From Circinella minor (taxonomy: Eukaryota > Mucoromycota > Mucoromycetes > Mucorales > Lichtheimiaceae), in the NCBI GenBank assembly GCA_016758965.1, contig JAEPRB010000088.1, positions 1-14,953 on the forward strand: a DNA stretch of 14,953 nt, written 5' to 3'. The notes beneath the pieces are model-generated. The model was not told the DNA's origin, did not search any database, and saw only the letters and a program-made list of their open reading frames with translations. Every line of letters starts with the position of its first letter. The first letter of the stretch is position 1. Below, in pieces: positions 1 through 7,290 of this stretch. The position numbers were made by a program, and so were the translations under genes.

Positions 1-176
1 AATTCTTACGTTTTTATTCCTTTTTGTTTATTTCATCATAAAAAAGTGGGGGGATTTCTCCCCTAACTTGGACTCTGGAGAATCCACAACTTTTTAACTT
101 ATGGATTCTTAGTTGTTTGCGCAGTGCTTCGTCTGGAATTGTTAATCGTCATTTCATATAATAAGCACTGATTTGA
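1..176. other. 3' flank of the PD-(D/E)XK-like gene, non-coding
   Basis: No convincing reading frame. Two small inverted repeats are visible: GGGG...CCCC around 48-63, and AGAATCCA (79-86) pairing with TGGATTCT (102-109). TTTATT at 27-32 and 13-18 reads AATAAA on the minus strand and could serve as the polyadenylation signal of the gene whose stop codon lies at 177-179. Confidence 0.4.
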
Positions 177-2260
177 TCAGAGGACAAAAGAACACAATTT
201 TTTTTCATAACATTTTAAGATAGCAGCAAGCTCGTCAAAATAGTGAATAAAGGTACCAAGATCTTCTATGCAAGAAGGTGCTTTAACTGTTCCGATTTCC
301 GTCAAAAAATACATCCCATCAGCTTTGAGTTCGTTCATAAAAAAGGTAATTGTATGATCTAAAAGAAGAAGAAAAAAGAAAACATATTTATTTTAGCATC
401 CCCGTTCATAGTGTTCAAATAATATTTAGCAGAAAAAAACACTTACTAACAACTTGAATTCCCATGCAACTTTTTAAACCAGATATATCTATAGAATTTT
501 TTGTTAACATTCCCAATCTGACGAGATCTTTTGAAGCCAGATATTTGTTGTTTTCTTCAGCAGCCGGTTTAACTTCAACGTATCCGAGTGATGAGCCAAA
601 ATAAAGGCCATTCAATTCACTAATACACGAATCCGGACGTTGACTTGTGATAGAACCCTTAGCGAACGAATCCTTGAACTCTTGGTTAGTAGTACTTGTC
701 CTAAAAATCCCATAATCGCCATTAACAGGTCTATAGTTTACTGATTTGTTTTAATAATAAGAAATATATCTTACCATCAAAACAAGATGTTGTGTTCGGG
801 ATCATCAAATAATGCTGATAAGATCGGATTAATATATCTTTGACACAGCTCCACTTCTTTAACCTCGGATTTTAAAGCCTTGTTTGTCAATTTGTCAAGT
901 CTAAAAAAGAAAAAGTTTAAAAGGTTATGAAGCTCTTTTTATTAATCGTGTAAAAAAAATATACATACAAATTTGTAATAGACTTGATCAGTTTCTTTTC
1001 AATATTATTTTTATTCTCGGATAACGTAAGTAACCTGATGATACCATTCAATCGATTAATTTCTTTATTCTTGACACACTAAATAAAAGAATAAATAATA
1101 ATAAATGCTATGAGCTATGTGCTACTTATATTATAATTTTTCTTACCTTTACTAATTGTCTGATTTTTTCTGCTAAGTCTGAGTCAAACGCATCCATACT
1201 ATATCGTCCAGTTTTATACTCTTTTTGAAGTTTGTCTTCGATATCATCCAGCGTTTTTTTCCCATTATCGCCTTTAGATCGTCATTGTATTTGTCTTTTT
1301 GTATTAGAAATACTGATGATAAAGCCCTATTTGGAAGAAGAAAAAAGAGAGAGAAAAAGTCACTAACTCACTTTTCCTCCTCATTCAATTGTTTACTCTT
1401 TCTCACCCGATTTACTTACAAGATTTGTTGAACATGGGTTTCCATAAGTAGTTCTTTATAATTATTCTTTGATACAAGTTGGAATGCGTAGAATTGAAGT
1501 GAAACATCCGTTTTTCCAACTCGATATCTATCTTTAATTGACGGTATTTTTATATCATGATGTTCAGTAATACGGTCAGCAGTCGCTGTGTTGGTCCCAC
1601 TGGTTTCGATTAAGTTATCACTATTACTACATAAAAAAAAAAGACTATAAGATCTCTAATACTAGCGCAAAATATACCTCATTACTCGCTTATCACCTTG
1701 ATATATTTTGATTGATTGATTTCAGGACACCTTCAGTAACCTCTTGACTAAATTTATCAAGTATTTGGAGAGCTTGAAAACGATACGAATTTCCAACTTT
1801 TGACTAAAAGAAAGTAATTATCGTATTAGACTATATAACTAATATCTGAAATGTCGCCAGAAGTACAATAAAGAAAAGAACTTTTCGTGTTCTTACGTAC
1901 ATACCAATTGTGTCACTTCTTTTTCAACATCCAACCACAAATCATCGTTATACTTGATACTACAAGTTATCAAAGGTTTCTAACATTGTTACACAACCTT
2001 TTTTTGAGAAAAGCATTAAAAATTAAAAAAAAAAAAGCTTACGCTTGGTGACCTTTTGTCTTGATCTCGTCTTGTAATTTAGTATATCTGTCTTTCCATA
2101 AAGAAAATAACGTGGTTCCGATACGTGCTTTCGAGGTCAACGACCAAACACAAATGTCCTTCATACTACTTTTAATAAATTCATCAAACGTCAGGTTGCA
2201 GCCATTTTTTATATATTCTCTCAATTCCAAATATCCAGGATAAATATTGTTATTATCCAT
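177..2260 (-). pseudogene. Spliced 9-exon gene, Mucorales multicopy family with PD-(D/E)XK nuclease-like motif; frameshifted
   Basis: Exons read by eye (high to low): 2260-2043, 1959-1905, 1803-1678, 1626-1420, 1326-1147, 1078-969, 900-775, 730-447, 358-177. All introns are GT-AG with GTAAGN or GTATNN donors, and exon phases join correctly. The conceptual protein is about 495 residues: a charged helical N-terminal half with no recognised domain, then a C-terminal half resembling a repeated Mucorales family. There, around residues 372-394, RPD is followed about 20 residues later by EVK, the spacing of a PD-(D/E)XK nuclease core. A strand-rich end follows (ITFFMNELKADGMYFL). Damage: a frameshift at a (TTGA)n tract (1709-1722), a one-base shift in a T7 run (1254-1260), and a TGA just before the exon 7/8 junction, with a second TGA formed across it. 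The start is the first ATG giving a long exon 1. Its function is unknown; nuclease activity is inferred from the motif only. Confidence 0.72.
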
Positions 2261-2437
2261 CTTGTGTTTGACTATATAAAAGTATATTATAAAACAATAA
2301 GATTTAGGTACATCCAAAAAGAATCATAAAGAGAGTATGGTACGAACAGTACATTTCTGATTACAATATTAATTTCAATTGATTTTTTTTTTCAGAGTTG
2401 TGTAATGTATTGGTAAAAAAAAATTGCTTTTGTATAT
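2261..2437. other. Intergenic, 5' side of the 9-exon gene
   Basis: AT-rich stretch between the gene start at 2260 and the LTR-like element at 2438. It should contain the gene's promoter, but no clear element stands out. TATTGGTAAAAAAAA at about 2409-2423 recurs almost exactly at 2979-2992, near the far end of the LTR. Confidence 0.3.
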
Positions 2438-3004
2438 TGTTACGTTTCGTTGGTAGCAAGACCTTCGGAGTAACGTTAAAAGAGAAAAGTAGGGGTTAAG
2501 CAAGTAAAAATATATTTTAATAGAAGACTTTATGTCTGTTTGTGTCACTAAAATTATATACTGAAGTGGGAGTTCACGTTTTCGGTCTTTATATGCCGAA
2601 ACCACTAATAATGATAGTAAAGAATAATCTCTCAACTGATCAAATAATAATACTGATAATAATAATTTGTTTATTTATTGACTTTGATTTGAAAAGAGGA
2701 TATTGATAATAAAATAAGAATAAAATGAAATAAGAGTGAATTGTGTGAACTGTGAACTGTGAACTAAAGATCTTTTGGAAACTAAAATTAAAGGGGTTAT
2801 TTATACTAAACTATAAGTGAAGAGAATTCACACAACGGTGAAATTGTTACTAAATAATAAGAAAAAGAAATAAATCGGGAAACAAAAGTTGTTATCTTTG
2901 ATGAAATAATTTCATTCAATGAAGAAATCTCAACGAATATAATATATATGGAAATAATGATAAATAAATAAAACTTTTATTGGTAAAAAAAATAGGGCGT
3001 AACA
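2438..3004 (-). mobile_element. Probable solo LTR of a Ty3/gypsy-like retrotransposon (567 bp)
   Basis: The segment starts TGTTACG and ends CGTAACA, the TG...CA inverted ends of an LTR. On the minus strand it holds a TATA-like TATAAATAACCCC and AATAAA motifs, which is why minus is preferred. No internal retrotransposon coding region adjoins it, so it is a solo LTR. The target duplication is not clean: GTATA lies at 2432-2436 and again at 3007-3011, one or two bases off the expected edges. A minus-strand reading frame at 2375-2635 is an incidental translation of this LTR, not a gene. Contains three perfect 7-bp tandem copies (TGTGAAC, 2744-2764). Confidence 0.6.
2744..2764. repeat. Short tandem repeat (TGTGAAC)x3 inside the LTR
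   Basis: Three perfect consecutive copies of a 7-bp unit. Confidence 0.85.
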
Positions 3005-3325
3005 ACGTATACAGTATATATGCTCATGGCATTTATTATTTAAATCCTGATTTAGTACGGATTCTATACTTCTAGTTGAATTTAAGATATCTGATTTATA
3101 GCCAAAGATATGGCCTTAAATGTGTTATATATCAAAGCTTGATTTTATCACTATTCCTAGATATGTAGGAGGCATACGTATGCAGCCTACTCAGATACTG
3201 ATAGGTAAAAAAATTAATATAAAATTAATATAAAATAAGATTAGAATAAATGGATAATAGAGTAAATCTTTTATTATATACGTATATAAAAAAAGATGAT
3301 AATAAAAGAATACATATTTATTTCT

Positions 3326-3328
<3 letters not shown>
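3005..3328. other. AT-rich non-coding stretch with imperfect palindrome
   Basis: No gene is seen. At 3165-3190 GTAGGAGGCATAC is followed by GTATGCAGCCTAC, a 26-bp palindrome with two mismatched pairs, centred on ACGT. The rest is low-complexity A/T. Confidence 0.45.

Positions 3329-3367
<39 letters not shown>
3329..3367. repeat. (TA)n microsatellite
   Basis: About 19 uninterrupted TA dinucleotides. The 63-residue Tyr/Ile-rich minus-strand frame over it (3191-3382) is a product of the repeat. Confidence 0.95.
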
Positions 3368-3369
<2 letters not shown>

Positions 3370-4935
3370 TGTAATAGCACATGACTGATTATTGTATACT
3401 TACAATCGGGTTCTATCAGCCAGTTTACGAGGAAGCGTAATAGTTAAGATATTGGTAGAAAGAAAAGGGGCTCGAGAATATATATGATAAAAACGAATTA
3501 CTGTTTCCTGGTTGTCAGGAAACCCTTTATTTATATACGTCGAAATATCAGGGGCTAATTTATGTCTAACTAATATATATCTAATATCAATGATCAACAT
3601 TTCTATATAGAATAACTATCCTAATATTTCTATATCCAACCATGTGCTCAACCATGCTATCGTCTATCCTTAGTATTCCGCGGATAAGCATGTAGATCAA
3701 CAACCTTATGGTTGAATATATCGTCGTAATGGTCTTACACCATTACATATGCTGTAGATCTATGCTTTTCTATATTTACAGGTAATGTCATATTAGATTA
3801 GATTATATTATATTGTGACTATGAATAAACAAATTATATTTGATTATTGTACAGTATATGTAAATTATTATGAAGTGTTATTATAGTATCATTATTATTT
3901 AAGAGATTGTTACCTGTATTATAACCAATTATAAAAATATATAAAAAGCAACTGATGTGAGACACGTGAGTTTGCTTTAGAGCTCTTATCTACCAGTTAG
4001 AAATTCTGGTATGAAATAAAAGTCAAAACAGTTATTTAGAAGAATAAATGAATTAGAACTGACTTGATTCGATATAAAAAGAACTAATAAACTGATATTA
4101 TAAGTTAGTAACTTTACTAAGTCCAACATTATGATAGAAAAGACATTAATTCTGAAAATAAAATTTAAATATTAAGAATGTACGTAGGGCTTTTTTTGTA
4201 AAAATTACATAGCATAAACTGTTAAAGAACGCAAACATATGTGTTTGTGAATTGTATATTAAAAAAAGAAGAACAAAATTAATAAGACAGAAATGAACTT
4301 TAAAATAGATACATAGGAAGTTAGGAACCTTTTTTTTTCTTACAGATATAGCAACAGTACATTTCTTTACTCCATTCAACATCATAGCTATTTTTATTTT
4401 TTTTGCATGATTAACTTATGAATGCAACAACAGTAATCTTCTAACTTTCAATTAATACAACAATTTGATAACTTTAAATCAAAAAAGAAATATTTTGGAC
4501 TGTAACAATCTAAAATATTCAATAGTAACTGTTATTACTTTTTACTTTACTAAAACTGCATGGTAACACCTTACGTAATAGAATATCAGGAACCCATTTA
4601 GAAAAAGTAATTTGGTTTTTTACATTAAACAGAATTTAGTTAAAAAAATCCTTCGCATTTTTTTTATTGTGCTTATTGGATGCATGTAAAAGAATTTATT
4701 AGGTGCTGCATATTGCCTATATTTTGGCATTTCTGGTTTTTTAAGAAGAAAAATTCACTAAAATACCATCGGTTCCTTCCTCTGTCCCTGTCTACTCAGT
4801 TTAGCTTTCTTGAGGAAATAAATAGAACTGTACTATAGGAAATAGGAATAATCTATCCTGACATTTTATATTAAAATTAAATAAGACAAATAGTTGATAT
4901 TTGTCATATAACATTACTATAATATTATATGACGC
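3368..4935. other. Long AT-rich non-coding region, possible LTR debris
   Basis: No supported gene. Around 3390-4015 the composition is LTR-like: a TATA-like ATATATAAAAAG at about 3935 and AATAAA just after 4010 on the plus strand. I could not define TG...CA ends or a duplicated target site. The minus-strand frame at 3400-3600 (66 codons) shows no domain and no splice-joined partner. From 4020 to 4935 I see nothing beyond A/T-rich sequence. Confidence 0.35.
3687..3766. repeat. Three-way-junction inverted repeat (nested hairpins)
   Basis: An outer stem pairs AGCA (3687-3690) and TAGATC (3693-3698) with GATCTATGCT (3757-3766), leaving a 2-nt bulge. Inside are two perfect hairpins: CAACC/GGTTG with a TTAT loop (3701-3714) and GTAATGG/CCATTAC with a 7-nt loop (3726-3746). 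This gives 22 paired positions in 80 nt of otherwise structure-poor DNA. Its role is unknown. Confidence 0.6.
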
Positions 4936-5400
4936 ATGCTAATAGCATTGAATAGGAAAAGTTATGTAATGAGCAGAAAAATTACCAACAAATCAATGGA
5001 TTATGAATTTATTGAATACACCAACAAGAAGGCAACTACTGAAGCAGCTATCAGTATGGATAATTGTGATATTAAGTTCAAAAAATATCATGTCACCATT
5101 GCTGATCGATGTAAACATTAAGAAAAATTACAGCTATCATCCGAAAAGCAACCATACTTATATTACAAGCAACAGCAGCAACAACCTTATTATGATAGTG
5201 ATGGCACGTCATCATCTGAAAAAGCACCATACTAGTATTACCAACAGGAAGAACAACATGACTACGATCATAGTAATGACATGTCATCATCTGAAACACA
5301 TCTATAGTCGTACTACCAACAATATAATTATAATAATGGCATGTACTTACCTGAAAGCCAAACATACTCATATTACTTGTAGGAACAGAAAAAACGATAA
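4936..5400 (+). pseudogene. Decayed gene for a Gln/Tyr-rich tandem-repeat protein
   Basis: One frame runs from ATG 4936 to TAA 5398-5400 and is interrupted by TAA 5119 and by TAG at 5233, 5305 and 5380. After a 61-residue Lys/Asn-rich start, the frame shows four degenerate units of 25, 25, 20 and about 22 codons. Each begins S-S-E or similar (SSSEKAPY, SSSETHL, PESQTYS) and continues with a Tyr-Tyr-Gln-Gln tract and an Asp/Ser/Asn segment. Repeat period and codon pattern are kept across the stops, so this was once translated. Lining up the units shows the TAG at 5380 replaces a Gln codon, while the other two replace Tyr/Ser/Leu-type positions. The overlapping 148-codon frame at 5003-5449 and the minus-strand frame at 5093-5371 are shadows. 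The Q/Y-rich composition resembles prion-like low-complexity proteins; the family is not identified. Confidence 0.55.
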
Positions 5401-6549
5401 CATAATAATAATACTATTATTTTTTTACATCATGCAATTGAGGGGATAAGGAACTTGTTTAGTCCTTTTTTATTCTCTTTTGGTTGCATACATTTAAATA
5501 AAAGTACTTTAAAATCTATACATTTTTATTATTATGGCTAATGATTGTTACTATTGAGGTATACGATAGAATAATAATTTAATTCAATAAAAAAAAAAAC
5601 GTAAATAAAACAATGAGTCCTTTGAAACAGTGTTTATTCTTCAAAAATAAGATAAAGACTATTATTCTATGTACTACTTGGTCTATTTATATGAATTGTT
5701 TATTATAATGAGTTATTTCTGGTATGTCATCTGAAGAATGTATCTTAAAGAATTTTATCTTAAGGTATGATAACCTTGTTCTTAGGATGATCCTTTTCAG
5801 CTTTATCAGGGGTAGACCCCTAGAATCTCCGGTATTTTTACATTCTTAATTCCATGACACTACAACTATGTTTTTATTGGTTGCATGTGTTTTATTATAA
5901 GAACATTATCCCTTTATCCCAGATGAAATAAGAAATCACATTTAAAGTATAGACATGAACAGGCCTCAATTAATTCTAAAAAGGAAACTAAGTATCGTAG
6001 TTATTACTATAAATATTAGTATTAGAGTTGTAAGTTAGAAAAGATAAATTAAAGATAAAATTTTTTGGATTTTTGGATTTTAGTATAAAATTATAACTAA
6101 AAGTAGAGATAACAGACACTATACTATATAAAATAGGAAATTGCTAGAGAGAGTAGTTTTTAGAGTATCATATACGTATTTTTAAACTATTTATCTCTTG
6201 CTTGCTTGACTATACGTAAGTATAAAAATATTATTATGTATGTCATATATTACTATACAAAATGAGTATTATAAGTTTTAAGTACGTAGTAGAAAGAGAA
6301 GTGAAAGATAAAACTTTCTTTAGTAATAATAAGTAATAAATAAAAATAGTTTAAAAATATTTAAAATCTTTAATAATACTGTTAATGAGTAATATTGGCT
6401 ATCATATTATTAATATTAATTTCAATTAGAAAGTAAAATTAAAATAAATAGTTTTCTAAATTCTATAGGTAATTTTTTATGCATAGCTATTTATGGGTCA
6501 AAGTACAATTTCTACGTACGTATATGTAAACTTAAATCTAGTAGAGTAG
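5401..6549. other. Non-coding left flank of the transposon
   Basis: No gene recognised. 5763-5822 holds three successive small palindromes: AAGGT/ACCTT (5763-5778), AGGATGATCCT (5785-5795) and AGGGGTAGACCCCT (5809-5822). One copy of a dispersed repeat follows at 5893-5994. The rest, to the terminal repeat at 6550, is A/T-rich with no sustained frame. Confidence 0.4.
5893..5994 (+). repeat. Dispersed repeat, copy A (inverted partner at 12811-12908)
   Basis: About 100 bp aligning to the reverse complement of 12811-12908, with a 3-nt gap and scattered substitutions (most positions identical). Shared blocks include ATTATAAGAACATTATC, AGATGAAATAAGAAATCA and CTAAAAAGGAAACT. A TATA-like ATTTAAA sits in the middle, as in a promoter or LTR fragment. 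Confidence 0.75.
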
Positions 6550-6572
6550 TATCACCATAAAAAAAATCCTGT
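6550..6572 (+). repeat. Left terminal inverted repeat of the transposon
   Basis: Begins TATCACCATAAAAAAAAT and matches the reverse complement of 13390-13412 at 22 of 23 positions. The outer TA (6550-6551) is also found at 13411-13412 and is probably the duplicated target; the element proper would then begin TCACCAT. Confidence 0.88.
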
Positions 6573-6830
6573 GGATTTTGTAAAATCTTGTAAATCCTGT
6601 GAAATCCTGTAAAAATCCTGTGCGCTATTCTTAATTTGGAAATAGAACGAAAAAATCTTGTAAAATCCCGTGGACCAAAAATAAAATGACATCAGTGTTG
6701 TAAACACTCTAAAATCCTGTGAAATCATGTAAAAATCCTGTGGACTATACCTATTTGAGGATCAGGTAAAATATGAGCAAAAAAATATAAATACTGTAAT
6801 ATTCTGTAAAATCATGTAAAATCATATATG
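6561..6830 (+). repeat. Left subterminal repeat array (ATCCTGT motifs)
   Basis: Six exact ATCCTGT copies lie between 6566 and 6743, mostly inside AAATCCTGTG. Variants (ATCTTGT, ATCCCGT, ATCATGT, ATTCTGT) extend the array to about 6830. The right end carries the same motif mainly in reverse complement. Such arrays bind the accessory protein in En/Spm; that role here is inferred. Confidence 0.8.
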
Positions 6831-7290
6831 GTTTACTTGTAACATATTTATTTAAAAATAATGGTTCAATTGACATTTGTATTGAGAAAATCGTTATAGT
6901 ATGTAAGCGTAAAAGGATATACCAACCAAAAGTAATTATGGCGAATGTAGAAGGATAAATTGATATAAAAATATATTGAGCTCTAAAAAAAATATAGAAA
7001 GCACTGTTTGAAACTATAATGTTAATTGAGTTATTGAACGTGCGTTTAAACTTATGAAAGGTATATGATAAAATAGCTATTGTTAAATTTATGCTTTTAA
7101 GCGTTGAATGAAGTGAAAAATATAAAAACGTGGAAGCAAAAGAGAAAGATATTTGGAGAGATATATAGATGTAAAAAGAAGAGATATGAAAATGTTAATA
7201 AAAAAAAAGAAACTGTATGGATCAATAAAATGAATATTAGTAAATAATAATTTGATAGGACTTTCAGTGGTTTCGTCTTGTTTGTTTTCT
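6831..7290. other. Non-coding interval between the left array and the transposase stop
   Basis: A/T-rich; should hold the transposase 3' untranslated region (minus strand). No clear polyadenylation signal or gene. The minus-strand frame at 7089-7304 overlaps the transposase stop and is not supported. Confidence 0.4.

Noticed and set aside
1225..1431. Plus-strand 68-codon frame
   Set aside because: Lies antisense over exons 4 and 5 and the intron between them of the minus-strand gene; no domain and no splice-linked partner.
2061..2243. Plus-strand 60-codon frame
   Set aside because: Shadow of exon 1 of the minus-strand gene.
2375..2635. Minus-strand 86-codon frame
   Set aside because: Translation of the solo LTR edge; such frames recur because the LTR is repeated, not because they are genes.
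3191..3382. Minus-strand Tyr/Ile-rich frame
   Set aside because: Created by the (TA)n microsatellite and adjoining A/T-rich DNA.
3400..3425. Possible tRNA T-arm or primer-binding site near GGGTTCTATCAGCC
   Set aside because: Lacks the GTTCRA T-loop core and no cloverleaf can be built around it.
3400..3600. Minus-strand 66-codon frame
   Set aside because: No recognisable domain or exon partners; probably within LTR-like debris, but evidence was too thin to call.
4146..4385. Minus-strand 79-codon Phe/Leu-rich frame
   Set aside because: Low-complexity A/T-rich translation without start context, domain or neighbours.
5003..5449. Plus-strand 148-codon His/Ile/Asn-rich frame
   Set aside because: Longest open frame here, but it is a shifted reading of the tandem repeat. 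The frame with Tyr-Tyr-Gln-Gln units has the more protein-like, repeat-conserved composition.
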